DNA of 64,000 bases. It comes from Thiopseudomonas sp. (lineage in GTDB: Bacteria; Pseudomonadota; Gammaproteobacteria; Pseudomonadales; Pseudomonadaceae). The stretch is taken from positions 101,750 through 165,749 of the forward strand of contig JALOAC010000004.1 of the NCBI GenBank assembly GCA_023228985.1. The letters run 5' to 3'. The notes beneath the pieces were generated by a model. The model worked only from the letters and a program-made list of their open reading frames with translations, searched no databases and was not told the DNA's origin. This document shows positions 1 through 8,799 of the stretch, one piece after another. Made by a program: the position numbers and the translations under genes. Numbering within the stretch: the stretch's first letter is position 1; the number at the start of each line of letters is the position of its first letter.

Positions 1-501
1 ACTGAAAAAGCAGCCAATGACACTATTGATTTGGTTGAGAAAAGTGCACCTTTTGCTAACTATATTAGTTATGAGGCGCAAAGTTTGACGGTCGATTGGC
101 AACGTTTTATGCGGCGTGAGATGTCAGTAACGGACTTTAGAGAACTGGCTAAACGAGTTGAGGCTTATTTAAAACGCGGCCTACATGACAGCGATGAACT
201 GTCTAGCAATTTGAATGACATTTTATTGGCGCAGTCCTTCCAAGACTTAACAGGACAGGTAATTAAACGAGTCACTACACTAATAACAGATATGGAAGAG
301 AGCTTGCTAAAGCTGGTAGTTATGGCAAGCACCGTTGATCGCGTTGCCGGTATTGAACATTCACCCGAAGATTTAAGAAAAGCTATAGATAAACATAAAG
401 CAATGATTATGGGTGAAGGTCCGCAAATACGTGCCGATAATGTCGATGTAGTAGCTGATCAGGTCGATGTGGATGATTTGCTATCAAGTTTGGGACTTTA
501 G
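1..501 (+). CDS. cheZ: Protein phosphatase CheZ, 5' end missing
   Basis: CheZ dephosphorylates CheY-P in the flagellar chemotaxis pathway. The reading frame is open from base 1, so the N-terminus lies outside the window; a TTG at 31 is only an internal codon. The visible part is helical and ends in an acidic peptide, VDVDDLLSSLGL, matching the C-terminal CheY-binding tail known from CheZ (E. coli ends in a similar DDLLDSLGF). The stop is 11 bp before cheA, consistent with one operon. The identification rests on the tail plus the neighbouring cheA and cheB. Confidence 0.9.
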   Translation, partial: TEKAANDTIDLVEKSAPFANYISYEAQSLTVDWQRFMRREMSVTDFRELAKRVEAYLKRGLHDSDELSSNLNDILLAQSFQDLTGQVIKRVTTLITDMEESLLKLVVMASTVDRVAGIEHSPEDLRKAIDKHKAMIMGEGPQIRADNVDVVADQVDVDDLLSSLGL

Positions 502-512
502 GGGGCAAATAA

Positions 513-2603
513 ATGAGCTTTGAAGCCGATGAAGAAATCCTCCAAGACTTTCTTGTTGAAGCAGGCGAAATTCTAGAGCTATTATCTGAACAGCTAGTTG
601 AACTGGAAAGCAGCCCTGATGACATGAACTTGCTGAATGCTATTTTCCGTGGCTTTCATACGGTAAAAGGCGGCGCGGGATTTCTACAGTTAACCGAGTT
701 GGTTGAATGCTGTCATATCGCTGAAAACGTCTTTGATATTTTGCGCAAAGGTGAGCGCAAGGTAACTCCAGAGCTGATGGATGTGGTTCTGCAGGCGTTA
801 GATAGCGTTATCAGCATGTTTAATGAAGTACGTGAAGGTGTTCAGCTAACACCAGCTCCGCGAGAATTATTAGCGGATCTAGCTTGTTTGGCTGAGCCTG
901 AAAGTGCAACTCAAGACAATGCTGAGGTTGCAGCGCCTGAACAAGAGTATGAAGAAGACGATGCTGATGCCGAATTTCAGCAAATGCTCGAAGCTGCCGG
1001 CAGTGAACCTAGCACGACCTCTCAAGGCGATGCTGAAATAATCACAGATGAAGAGTTTGAAGCGTTGCTCGATGAGTTACAGGGTCCAGCGACAGCTAAA
1101 GCACCCGCCAGTTCCGATGAAATAACTGACGATGAGTTCGAGAACTTGTTGGATCAGTTGCATGGCTCAGGAAAGTTTCAACTTGAAGCTCCAGCAAATA
1201 CTAAATCAGAACAAGAGCAGGCCGTTGCTCCTACTATGGGCTCATCTGAGAATATTAGTGATGATGAATTTGAAAACTTACTCGACCAGTTGCACGGTAA
1301 GGGCAAGTTTGACGTTTCTGTACAAGAGCCAGCCCCGGCAGCAGTTAAACCTCAGCCCGTTGAGCAGCCAGCTCCTGTAAAGGCAGTCTCACCCGCTAAA
1401 GAACCAGCTAACAAAGCACCCGTGGCGCAGCGCGCCGCTGCAGCCGAAGAAACAACAGTACGTGTTGATACGGCTCGCCTAGATGACATTATGAACATGG
1501 TCGGTGAGTTGGTGTTGGTGCGTAATCGCTTGGTCCGCTTGGGTATAGAAAGCGGTGATGAGGACATGGGTAAAGCGGTAGCTAACCTTGATGTGGTGAC
1601 CGGCGATTTGCAGACAGCGGTAATGAAAACCCGCATGCAGCCAATCAAAAAAGTATTTGGCCGTTTCCCGCGTTTAGTGCGTGATATGGCGCGTAGCCTC
1701 AAAAAAGATATTAAACTTGAGCTGATTGGTGAGGAAACCGACTTAGATAAAAACCTCGTTGAAGCTTTAGCGGATCCGTTGGTGCACTTGGTGCGTAACT
1801 CAGTGGACCACGGCATTGAAATGCCTGATGAGCGTGAAGCGGCAGGTAAGGCGCGTGAGGGTAAGGTAGTTCTTTCGGCCGCGCAGGAAGGTGATCATAT
1901 TCTGTTGATGATTACCGATGACGGTAAGGGAATGGATGCTGATATCTTGCGTGCTAAAGCCGTAGAGAAGGGCATGTATGATAAAGACGCTGCTGATCGT
2001 TTAACCGAGTTTGAATGTTATAACCTGATTTTTGCTCCTGGGTTCTCGACTAAAACTGAGATTTCGGACGTATCCGGTCGTGGTGTGGGCATGGATGTGG
2101 TTAACACCAAAATAAATCAGTTAAACGGCAGCGTTAACGTTTACTCTAAGCTAGGCGAAGGCTCACAGGTTGTTATCAAGGTGCCGTTAACCCTCGCCAT
2201 CATGCCTACGCTAATGGTTATGCTTAAAGATCAAGCCTTTGCATTCCCGCTGGTGAACGTCAACGAGATTTTCCACTTAGATCTGTCTCGCACAAACGTA
2301 GTTGATGGCCAAGAAGTAGTTATTGTGCGTGACAAAGCTTTACCATTGTTTTATTTGAAGCGCTGGTTGTTACCTCAGTTAGCCCATGAAGAGCAGTCAG
2401 AAGGGCATGTGGTTATTGTAACTGTGGGTGATAAGCGTGTTGGTTTTGTAGTTGACCAGCTAGTAGGTCAAGAAGAAGTTGTAATCAAACCATTAAGTAA
2501 AATGCTGCAGGGTACGCCCGGTATGTCTGGCGCTACAATTACTGGTGATGGTCGTATTGCACTGATTTTAGATGTACCAAGCCTGTTGAAGCATTATGTA
2601 TAA
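513..2603 (+). CDS. cheA: Chemotaxis histidine kinase CheA
   Basis: CheA autophosphorylates and passes phosphate to CheY and CheB. P1 (HPt) is at about residues 1-105, with the phosphoacceptor H49 in FHTVKGGA. A long acidic, Ala/Pro-rich linker covers about 105-315. P3 dimerisation follows, then P4 ATPase with an N-box at about 425 (LVRNSVDHGIE), DDGKGMD near 470 and GRGVGMD near 524. The C-terminal P5 CheW-like domain runs from about 560. I see no obvious globular P2; instead the linker holds three near-identical motifs, (I)(T/S)D(D/E)EFE(N/A)LLD(Q/E)L(H/Q)G, at about residues 176, 204 and 247. The linker may also carry the ParP-interacting (LID-like) region described for Vibrio CheA. The length, 696 aa, suits Pseudomonas-type CheA. 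A GGGGGC-type ribosome site lies just upstream of the ATG. Confidence 0.97.
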   Translation: MSFEADEEILQDFLVEAGEILELLSEQLVELESSPDDMNLLNAIFRGFHTVKGGAGFLQLTELVECCHIAENVFDILRKGERKVTPELMDVVLQALDSVISMFNEVREGVQLTPAPRELLADLACLAEPESATQDNAEVAAPEQEYEEDDADAEFQQMLEAAGSEPSTTSQGDAEIITDEEFEALLDELQGPATAKAPASSDEITDDEFENLLDQLHGSGKFQLEAPANTKSEQEQAVAPTMGSSENISDDEFENLLDQLHGKGKFDVSVQEPAPAAVKPQPVEQPAPVKAVSPAKEPANKAPVAQRAAAAEETTVRVDTARLDDIMNMVGELVLVRNRLVRLGIESGDEDMGKAVANLDVVTGDLQTAVMKTRMQPIKKVFGRFPRLVRDMARSLKKDIKLELIGEETDLDKNLVEALADPLVHLVRNSVDHGIEMPDEREAAGKAREGKVVLSAAQEGDHILLMITDDGKGMDADILRAKAVEKGMYDKDAADRLTEFECYNLIFAPGFSTKTEISDVSGRGVGMDVVNTKINQLNGSVNVYSKLGEGSQVVIKVPLTLAIMPTLMVMLKDQAFAFPLVNVNEIFHLDLSRTNVVDGQEVVIVRDKALPLFYLKRWLLPQLAHEEQSEGHVVIVTVGDKRVGFVVDQLVGQEEVVIKPLSKMLQGTPGMSGATITGDGRIALILDVPSLLKHYV

Positions 2604-2647
2604 AGACTAAACAGTGTTTGGAATTTGGTATTGGATATGAGGAAAGC

Positions 2648-3793
2648 ATGACGATTAAAGTATTGGTGGTGGATGACTCTGGCTTTTTTCGCCGCAGACT
2701 GACAGAAATTCTTTCCTCTGATCACGACTTCGAAGTTGTGGGTACAGCGTCAAATGGACGAGAAGCGGTAGAGAAAACTGTAGAGTTGCGCCCAGACGTT
2801 ATTACCATGGATTATGAAATGCCGGTCATGGATGGTATTACTGCGGTCAAACAGATCATGCAGCGCTGTCCAACACCGGTATTAATGTTTTCCTCGCTAA
2901 CCCATGAAGGTGCAAGAGTTACTCTAGATGCACTTGAAGCGGGTGCTGTTGATTACTTACCGAAAAACTTTGAGGATATTTCTCGTAATCCTGAACGTTT
3001 AAAGCAAATGCTGTGCGATAAGGTTCGTGCCATATCGCATACCAACAAACGCGCTTTATCACGTCCAGCAGCTGCAGTTGCTGCAAGTCAGCCAGTAGCT
3101 CCGAGGGTTTTACCAAAAGCCGGTGCAACGTCAAGAGAAGCAACTAGGCCGCTGGTAACGCGCGCGGTAGAGCCTATTTCAACTGCCGCCAAGTCCAGTC
3201 CACCGGCAACCAAAGCTAGACCGAAAGCTAAAAATTACAAACTGGTTGCTATAGGCACTTCAACCGGTGGTCCTGTTGCACTGCAAAAAGTTTTAACCAG
3301 TTTGCCGAGTAATTTTCCTGCACCCATAGTGCTGATTCAACATATGCCGGCCGCCTTTACCAAGGCGTTTGCCGACCGTCTAGATAAACTCTGCCAAATA
3401 AATGTTAAAGAAGCTGAGGACGGCGACATGTTGCGCCCTGGTTTGGCATTGTTAGCGCCGGGTGGAAAGCAAATGATGATTGACCCTCGAGGTCAGGTAA
3501 GAATTTTACCGGGCGATGAACGTTTAAATTACAAGCCTAGCGTAGACGTTACCTTTGGTTCAGCTGCCAAAGTTTTTAACGATAAAGTGCTTGCCGTTGT
3601 GTTGACTGGCATGGGGGCTGACGGGCGTGAGGGCGCTCGTATGCTAAAGGCTGCTGGTAGTCAGGTTTGGGCACAGGATGAAGCGAGCTGCGTTATCTAC
3701 GGCATGCCTATGGCCGTTGTAAAAGCAGAGCTTGCGGATGCCATTTACTCTCTGGATGACGTAGGCCCTAACATAGTTGAGGCCTGTATCTAA
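2648..3793 (+). CDS. cheB: Chemotaxis protein-glutamate methylesterase CheB
   Basis: CheB removes methyl groups from (and deamidates) chemoreceptors. An N-terminal receiver domain has acidic D9-D10 and the likely phospho-site D55 in MDYEMP. An Ala/Pro-rich linker follows at about 140-195. The C-terminal esterase domain shows the Ser-His-Asp triad: S205 in GTSTGGP, H232 in IQHMP and D325 in GMGADG. I chose the ATG at 2648 because GAGGAAAG sits at 2638-2645 and the protein then starts MTIKVLVVDDS; a longer reading from a TTG at 2618 adds residues foreign to the family. The product is 381 aa. Its stop overlaps the motC start by one base. Confidence 0.95.
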   Translation: MTIKVLVVDDSGFFRRRLTEILSSDHDFEVVGTASNGREAVEKTVELRPDVITMDYEMPVMDGITAVKQIMQRCPTPVLMFSSLTHEGARVTLDALEAGAVDYLPKNFEDISRNPERLKQMLCDKVRAISHTNKRALSRPAAAVAASQPVAPRVLPKAGATSREATRPLVTRAVEPISTAAKSSPPATKARPKAKNYKLVAIGTSTGGPVALQKVLTSLPSNFPAPIVLIQHMPAAFTKAFADRLDKLCQINVKEAEDGDMLRPGLALLAPGGKQMMIDPRGQVRILPGDERLNYKPSVDVTFGSAAKVFNDKVLAVVLTGMGADGREGARMLKAAGSQVWAQDEASCVIYGMPMAVVKAELADAIYSLDDVGPNIVEACI

Positions 3794-4533
3794 TGGATAT
3801 CCTTAGCCTAGTAGGTTTTGTTCTTGCTTGTGTTGCGATTGTGGGCGGAAACTACCTAGAAGGCGGGCATATTGGCGCATTAATGAATGCCCCGGCAGCG
3901 TTGATTGTGTTTGGTGGCACCATTGGTGCTGTATTACTACAAACACCGCTACCGCATTTTATTCGTGGCTTAAAACTCATGTCTTGGGTTTTTTTCCCGC
4001 CCTATATTGATTTGCAAAACGGTATTAATAATGTAGTAGGCTGGAGCATGATAGCCCGTAAAGATGGGTTGTTAGGGCTTGAGTCCGTTGCTGAATCAGA
4101 ACCTGATCCCTATGCACAAAAGGGTTTGCGTCTCTTAGTGGATGGTGTGGAGCCTGAAGCCATTCGCAGTATCCTTGAGGTTGATCTTTACACTCAAGAA
4201 GATCGCGATCTGCAGGCGTCCAAGATCTATGAAGCTATGGGCGGTTATTCGCCTACCGTGGGAATTATCGGTGCGGTAATGGGTTTGATTCATGTGATGG
4301 GCAACCTTGCTGATCCATCCCAGCTGGGTAATGGTATTGCAGTGGCTTTCGTCGCTACCATCTATGGTGTTGCTGCAGCGAACTTGTTTTTATTACCCGT
4401 GGCGGGCAAAATTAAGTCTGTCGTAATGCGTCATTCACGCTACCGTGAAATGCTCTTAGAGGGATTGCTGTCAATTGCTGATGGTGAAAACCCGCGCTCT
4501 ATTGAAATCAAGCTGCAAGGCTTTATGGAATAG
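3793..4533 (+). CDS. motC: Flagellar motor stator protein MotC (MotA-like)
   Basis: This is the inner-membrane MotA-type subunit of a second stator set, which with MotD conducts protons and drives the flagellar rotor. The 246-aa product starts with two hydrophobic segments (about 1-20 and 30-50) and has two more at about 145-170 and 180-205, the latter pair containing the TVGIIGAVMGLIH motif typical of the family. Translation is probably coupled to cheB, since the ATG shares a base with the cheB TAA. The motC-motD pair embedded in the che operon is the Pseudomonas arrangement; the symbol follows that context. Confidence 0.92.
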   Translation: MDILSLVGFVLACVAIVGGNYLEGGHIGALMNAPAALIVFGGTIGAVLLQTPLPHFIRGLKLMSWVFFPPYIDLQNGINNVVGWSMIARKDGLLGLESVAESEPDPYAQKGLRLLVDGVEPEAIRSILEVDLYTQEDRDLQASKIYEAMGGYSPTVGIIGAVMGLIHVMGNLADPSQLGNGIAVAFVATIYGVAAANLFLLPVAGKIKSVVMRHSRYREMLLEGLLSIADGENPRSIEIKLQGFME

Positions 4534-4535
4534 CC

Positions 4536-5288
4536 ATGGCGCGCAGACGTCGACAGGAAGAGCCGCCTAACCATGAACGTTGGTTGGTTTCTTATGCAGA
4601 CTTTATAACGCTGTTGTTTGCTTTCTTTGTCGTAATGTATTCCATCTCTTCGATTAACGAAGGCAAATACAAAATCCTTTCCGATGCCTTAGACGGCGTT
4701 TTTAATCAGCAAGAGCGCTCGATAAAACCTATTCCTGTCGGCGATGAGCGCGTGCGCGGCATCGATGGTGGCAATAGTGATTTTGATGAGGCTGATGAAC
4801 GTGATCCACTGGAAATGATTGCGGAAAACATCCAAGGAGAGTTCGCTAACTTATTGGGTGATGGTCAATTACATATTCGCGCCAATGAAATGTGGCTGGA
4901 ATTAGAGCTAAGCTCAAGTTTGTTATTTCCTAGTGCAGATGCCATTCCTCATCAAGAAGCATTTGAAATCATTGAAAAAATAGCCAAAATTTTAGCACCC
5001 TATGAAAACCCTATTCAGGTCGAAGGGTTTACTGATAATTTACCTATTAACACCAAAGCCTATCCTACAAACTGGGAGTTATCCGCCCACCGTGCCGCTA
5101 GCATTGTCAGGATGTTAGCCATGGACGGGGTGATGCCAGGTCGTCTAGCCGCGGTTGGCTACGGCGAACACCAGCCTATTGCCAGTAACGCCACTGCTGA
5201 GGGCCGAGCTAGAAATAGGCGGGTTGTCTTAATCATTTCACGCAACACTCAAGGGCGTCATGAGCCCGTTCATGCTAGAAAGAAGTAA
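4536..5288 (+). CDS. motD: Flagellar motor stator protein MotD (MotB-like)
   Basis: MotD anchors the MotC stator ring to peptidoglycan. The 250-aa protein has a basic N-terminus, one membrane helix at about 17-38 with the conserved proton-binding Asp (D22 in SYADFITLLF), a plug/linker region and a C-terminal OmpA-like peptidoglycan-binding domain at about 120-240 (EGFTDNLPI, ELSAHRAASI, RNRRVVL). It starts 2 bp after the motC stop, so the two are co-translated. A 109-bp gap then separates it from parC, where I see no clear terminator. Confidence 0.93.
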   Translation: MARRRRQEEPPNHERWLVSYADFITLLFAFFVVMYSISSINEGKYKILSDALDGVFNQQERSIKPIPVGDERVRGIDGGNSDFDEADERDPLEMIAENIQGEFANLLGDGQLHIRANEMWLELELSSSLLFPSADAIPHQEAFEIIEKIAKILAPYENPIQVEGFTDNLPINTKAYPTNWELSAHRAASIVRMLAMDGVMPGRLAAVGYGEHQPIASNATAEGRARNRRVVLIISRNTQGRHEPVHARKK

Positions 5289-5397
5289 AGCTGGCACGCT
5301 GATTGCATTCTAAAGCTCAATATTAACCTGTTTTAAAGATGGTCAAAAAACCGTCGCTTGTTTTGAGTGGTAACAAGTTGCACGGTGGGAGAGTCTA

Positions 5398-6207
5398 ATG
5401 AAGGTTTGGGCTGTAGCAAATCAAAAAGGTGGGGTAGGTAAAACCACCACAACAGTCGCTTTGGCGGGGCTGCTAGCTGATGCTGGAAGACGGGTTCTAG
5501 TGGTTGATCTGGATCCACATGGCTCGTTAACCAGTTATTTTGGTTATGATCCTGACACGATAGAATACAGTTGCTATGACTTATTTGCGCATGGTGGAAA
5601 AATACCACCTGACTTGCCCGATCGTATTCGAGTAAAAACAAGTCATGAAAATATTGACTTATTCCCCTCAAGTACAGCTGTGGCAGTATTAGAGCGCCAG
5701 TCGCTAGGGCAGGATGGTATGGGCTTAGTGTTAGCCAAATCCCTAGCGTTACTATGGGATGACTATGACTTTGCCATTTTAGATAACCCACCCTTGCTAG
5801 GGATATTAATGGTTAATGCGTTAGCGGCCAGCGAGCATTTGGTTATTCCAGTGCAGACTGAGCACCTAGCAATAAAAGGCTTAGAGCGCATGGTCAGTAC
5901 TATCAATATGGTTAATCGTTCGCGCAAAGAAAAGCTGCCTTATACCGTTGTGCCAACAATGTTTGACCGGCGTACGCAAGCATCTTTATCTACCTTGCGT
6001 ACACTGCGCAATGATTACGCAGAACACTTGTGGCATGCGTTTATTCCTATTGATACTAAATTAAGAGACGCTAGCCAGGCAGGTGTGGTGCCGTCTAGTT
6101 ATGATAAAAGCAGTCGCGCAGTTTTAGCCTACAGGTCATTACTAAAACATTTACTTAGCCAAAGCATAAGCCACAGTCAAGAACGTCAAGGGCAAAAGCT
6201 CGCTTAG
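5398..6207 (+). CDS. parC: ParA-like ATPase ParC, polar positioning of chemosensory arrays
   Basis: This ParA/MinD-family ATPase has the deviant Walker A KGGVGKTTT at residues 10-18, a DLDPHG motif near 40 and DNPPLLG near 126. Orphan ParA homologues in polarly flagellated gammaproteobacterial che operons (ParC in Vibrio and Pseudomonas) position and partition chemotaxis arrays with ParP. The location between motD and a ParP-like gene supports this role rather than chromosome partitioning. The ATG at 5398 has a good GGGAGAG site at 5387-5393. The product is 269 aa. The symbol is not to be confused with topoisomerase IV parC. Confidence 0.85.
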   Translation: MKVWAVANQKGGVGKTTTTVALAGLLADAGRRVLVVDLDPHGSLTSYFGYDPDTIEYSCYDLFAHGGKIPPDLPDRIRVKTSHENIDLFPSSTAVAVLERQSLGQDGMGLVLAKSLALLWDDYDFAILDNPPLLGILMVNALAASEHLVIPVQTEHLAIKGLERMVSTINMVNRSRKEKLPYTVVPTMFDRRTQASLSTLRTLRNDYAEHLWHAFIPIDTKLRDASQAGVVPSSYDKSSRAVLAYRSLLKHLLSQSISHSQERQGQKLA

Positions 6208-6227
6208 GTAATCATAGATAGGTTGCT

Positions 6228-6938
6228 ATGATGAAAACAAATAAATCACAAACAGCACTACAGCATTATTTAGATGGCTTGTTACAAGAGGCTGAAATTG
6301 ATCAGTTCAATGAGCCTAAGCCAGTGATGCTTGAAGAAAAGCCGCTGGCACCCGTATTATTGCCGACTTTTACTGCGCCGAAAATAGTTATCGAACAGCA
6401 GGTTGAAGTTAAAGTTGATACTGAGCCGCAACCAGAACCGCAACAAATAATAGCGGTTGATGAAAAACCAGCTTGGTCGGAGCAGCCATTTGAGTGTTTA
6501 TTATTTGATGTGGCAGGGCTAACGCTAGCCGTCCCATTAATTTGCTTGGGTAGTATTTATCAACTCAGCGAAGATGATATCACGCCGATATTTGCTCAGC
6601 CCGAGTGGTTTGTTGGTATTATGTCCACTCCGGCTGGCAACTTAAAAGTATTAGATACGGCTCGCTGGGTTATGCCAGAGCGCTATAATCCTGAGCTTAG
6701 AAAAGACTTTGGTTTTGTAATATCTATCGACGGACATGAGTGGGGTTTAGCTGTAAACCAAGTGCGTAACTCTATCTTATTGCGTCCGGATGAAGTTAAG
6801 TGGCGTTTAAAGCGTGGTCAGCGCGCATGGCTGGCAGGTACAGTGATTGAGCACATGTGTGCACTGCTAGATGTTGAGGCCTTGGCTGAACTTATTATTG
6901 ATAAAGATAAACGTGTAGCGGTCGATAAGACTCTATAG
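6228..6938 (+). CDS. parP: ParP-like CheW-domain protein
   Basis: The 236-aa protein has an N-terminal low-complexity region rich in Pro, Glu and Gln (about 1-80) and a C-terminal CheW-like domain (about 83-225). In Vibrio, ParP has this architecture: the CheW-like AIF domain binds CheA and receptor tips, and the N-terminal part contacts ParC, tethering arrays to the pole. Direct adjacency to parC and the following cheW supports ParP. The alternative is a divergent CheW. Two in-frame ATGs are adjacent (6228 and 6231) and the ribosome site is weak (AGGT). Confidence 0.82.
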   Translation: MMKTNKSQTALQHYLDGLLQEAEIDQFNEPKPVMLEEKPLAPVLLPTFTAPKIVIEQQVEVKVDTEPQPEPQQIIAVDEKPAWSEQPFECLLFDVAGLTLAVPLICLGSIYQLSEDDITPIFAQPEWFVGIMSTPAGNLKVLDTARWVMPERYNPELRKDFGFVISIDGHEWGLAVNQVRNSILLRPDEVKWRLKRGQRAWLAGTVIEHMCALLDVEALAELIIDKDKRVAVDKTL

Positions 6939-7034
6939 TGAAAAGTGAAATTGAGAATTTCTATATAAGCTGTAAGCTTCGGATTTTCTTGTTAAATAGA
7001 TTGAGCAAATCTGCCTAGATTGAGGTTAAAAACG

Positions 7035-7514
7035 ATGAAGAATTCATCTGCACAAAGCTCTGATGATCCAGTATTACAGTGGGTTACTTTTCGTCTCGAT
7101 GATGAAACCTATGGCATCAACGTAATGCAGGTGCAAGAGGTTTTACGTTACAGTGAAATTGCCCCGGTTCCAGGTGCGCCAAGTTACGTGTTAGGCATCA
7201 TTAACTTGCGCGGCAACGTGGTCACAGTGATAGATACTCGTCAGCGTTTTGGTTTGCCATCAGCGGAGATCACTGATAACACGCGCATTGTGATTATTGA
7301 AGCCGACAAGCAGGTAGTAGGTATTCTGGTTGATAGCGTTGCCGAAGTGGTTTATTTACGTGAATCAGAAATAGAAACTGCGCCTAATGTGGGTAATGAT
7401 GAAGCCGCTAAATTTATTCAGGGCGTTTGTAATAAAAACGGTGAATTATTAATTCTGGTTGAACTCGAGAAAATGATGTCCGAGCAAGAGTGGGCTGAAC
7501 TGGATGGTTTTTAA
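7035..7514 (+). CDS. cheW: Chemotaxis coupling protein CheW
   Basis: CheW links chemoreceptors to CheA P5 in the array. The whole 159-aa product is a CheW domain: TFRLDDETYGINVMQVQEV, then PGAPSYVLGIINLRG and VVTVIDTR, the classic CheW signature. The ATG at 7035 follows a GAGGTT site at 7022-7027; a TTG at 7020 would overlap that site, so it is rejected. The stop shares a base with the next start (TAATG), coupling it to the DUF2802 gene. Confidence 0.95.
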   Translation: MKNSSAQSSDDPVLQWVTFRLDDETYGINVMQVQEVLRYSEIAPVPGAPSYVLGIINLRGNVVTVIDTRQRFGLPSAEITDNTRIVIIEADKQVVGILVDSVAEVVYLRESEIETAPNVGNDEAAKFIQGVCNKNGELLILVELEKMMSEQEWAELDGF

Positions 7515-7909
7515 TGCAATACGGGCTTCTGGCAATAGCAATTCTGTTAATACTGTTGTTGGTCGGTATTTGCTTTGTATTGCTGCGTAAAATACGCAAC
7601 ATACACGATGAGCTTGATGCTTTAGAGCAAAGTATAGAGCAGCAGGCCAAATCTTTAAGCCGCAGATTAGACAACTACTTAACAGGCAGTATTCAAATGG
7701 GGGAAGAGTTGCATAATCTGCGTCAGCAGGTAGCACCTTTGCCAGAGAAGCTTATGCAGATGGAGCAGCGAGATCCAAGCAGCTTGTCCTTTATAGAGGC
7801 AGCGCGCTTGGTGTCTCTTGGGGCTACGACAGAAGACTTACAGCAAGCCTGTGGACTATCGCATGCAGAAGCGGAGTTGCTGAAGAGAATGCACCAGAAG
7901 AATTGTTGA
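7514..7909 (+). CDS. DUF2802 family membrane-anchored protein
   Basis: This 131-aa protein of unknown function has an N-terminal transmembrane helix (about 3-25), a predicted coiled-coil stretch rich in Glu and Gln (about 30-85) and a small C-terminal domain that looks helix-turn-helix-like (SLGATTEDLQQACGLSHAEAELL). Proteins of this build, DUF2802, close the che/mot operon in Pseudomonas and follow cheW. A link to chemotaxis is inferred from position and translational coupling only. Confidence 0.78.
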   Translation: MQYGLLAIAILLILLLVGICFVLLRKIRNIHDELDALEQSIEQQAKSLSRRLDNYLTGSIQMGEELHNLRQQVAPLPEKLMQMEQRDPSSLSFIEAARLVSLGATTEDLQQACGLSHAEAELLKRMHQKNC

Positions 7910-7925
7910 TAAAAATATATTTGCT

Positions 7926-8177
7926 TAAGGAGCCTCTGAATAACGTTACCGAGGACGCTAACACAAGGCGCAACGACCAACGGGAGTAACAGCCAAAGGC
8001 TGACCCGAAGGGCGAGCGCTAGCGAGTCAAAACGTACGAAAAAGCGCAGTTTACACATAGTAAATGATTCGCTTCGCTCCCCCTTCGGGGCCGTGCTAAA
8101 GCACGTTCAATCTAAAGATTGTGAGTACGTTTTTAACGCGGTGGTAGCTACGCAGGTAGTTATTCAGAGGCTTCTTA
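7926..8177. mobile_element. MITE-like element with 19-20 bp terminal inverted repeats
   Basis: This element of about 252 bp is bounded by near-perfect inverted repeats: TAAG(G)AGCCTCTGAATAAC on the left and its complement with one mismatch on the right. TTAA is present at both extreme ends and could be a target duplication or part of the repeat. No credible gene is inside; open frames on either strand lack ribosome sites. It fills the gap between the DUF2802 gene and the oprI terminator. The ends recall IS5-group termini (inference from memory of the family), which would make it a non-autonomous derivative. Confidence 0.7.
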
Positions 8178-8188
8178 ACTCCAGCCAT

Positions 8189-8219
8189 AAAAAAAGCCGA
8201 CCCTAGAGCCGGCTTTTTT
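8189..8219 (-). terminator. Rho-independent terminator of oprI
   Basis: A stem of AAAAAAGCCG against CGGCTTTTTT with a loop around CCCTAGAG lies 12 bp beyond the oprI stop. Read on the minus strand it ends in a T-run. The symmetric A and T tracts would let it work in both directions. Confidence 0.85.
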
Positions 8220-8231
8220 GCTAGTGCGATA

Positions 8232-8474
8232 TTACTTGCGGCTAGCTTTTTCTAACATACGTAGTGCACGCTCGTTAGCTTCGTCAGCAGTTTGCTGAGC
8301 ACGCTGAGCAGCAGCTAAAGCTTCGTTAGCTTTGTTGTATGCTTGATCAGCACGTGCTTGTGCACTTGCTGCAGTGTTTTCGATGGCAGTTACTTGCTCG
8401 CTTGAAACGCCAGCACAACCAACAGTCAAAGCACCAGCCAAAGCTAAAGCAGAGAGTTTGATAATATTTTTCAT
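8232..8474 (-). CDS. oprI: Major outer membrane lipoprotein OprI (Lpp-like)
   Basis: OprI is the abundant small lipoprotein that ties the outer membrane to peptidoglycan. The 80-aa precursor has a signal peptide with the lipobox LTVGC (Cys about residue 20), an Ala-rich heptad helix with the sequence QQTADEANERALRMLEKASRK typical of Pseudomonas OprI, and a C-terminal Lys for peptidoglycan linkage. I start at MKNIIKL (8474), preceded by AGGGGAAAA; an upstream TTG-type extension is not credible. It is a single-gene unit with its own terminator. Confidence 0.96.
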   Translation of the reverse strand: MKNIIKLSALALAGALTVGCAGVSSEQVTAIENTAASAQARADQAYNKANEALAAAQRAQQTADEANERALRMLEKASRK

Positions 8475-8542
8475 TTTTTTCCCCTGAGAAAAATCAGTTT
8501 GCCTAAGAAACAATCCGTCACATAACGGACTGACTATGGCAT

Positions 8543-8570
8543 ATGTTACGCATTCGCTGGATTAAGTAAA
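8543..8570 (-). promoter_or_regulatory. Possible sigma70 promoter of oprI
   Basis: On the minus strand TTTACT and TAACAT are separated by 16 bp, about 70 bp upstream of the oprI start. The match to consensus is modest and other pairings in this AT-rich stretch are possible. Apart from this and the tRNA promoter I see nothing else in 8475-8799. Confidence 0.3.
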
Positions 8571-8724
8571 CTAGTTGTGAATAAAATACTTTAAAAAAGT
8601 GAACAACTAGCTCGTTTTTAGACTAATTGCTTGTAGCACGGTGGTCTTATTGCCTTTGAGGGTCTCTAAAGTAGGTTTTTAAAAGCCTAGTTAGATGTCT
8701 TTTAATGCTTATTTTTTAAAAAGC

Positions 8725-8753
8725 TTGCACTTGGTGACAGAAAACTATATATT
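8725..8753 (+). promoter_or_regulatory. Sigma70 promoter of tRNA-Leu
   Basis: TTGCAC (8725-8730) and TATATT (8748-8753) are separated by 17 bp, about 46 bp upstream of the tRNA. A GC-rich discriminator-like stretch (TTGCGCC) follows, as is usual for stable-RNA promoters under stringent control. Confidence 0.7.
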
Positions 8754-8799
8754 CTTGCGCCTGTTGGAGCTGCATACTTAAGCAGCCCAAAAGTCATCC

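Noticed and set aside
7723..8058. Open frame on the minus strand of 111 codons
   Set aside because: It lies across the end of the DUF2802 gene and the MITE-like element, lacks a ribosome site and looks like a frame produced by the repeat.
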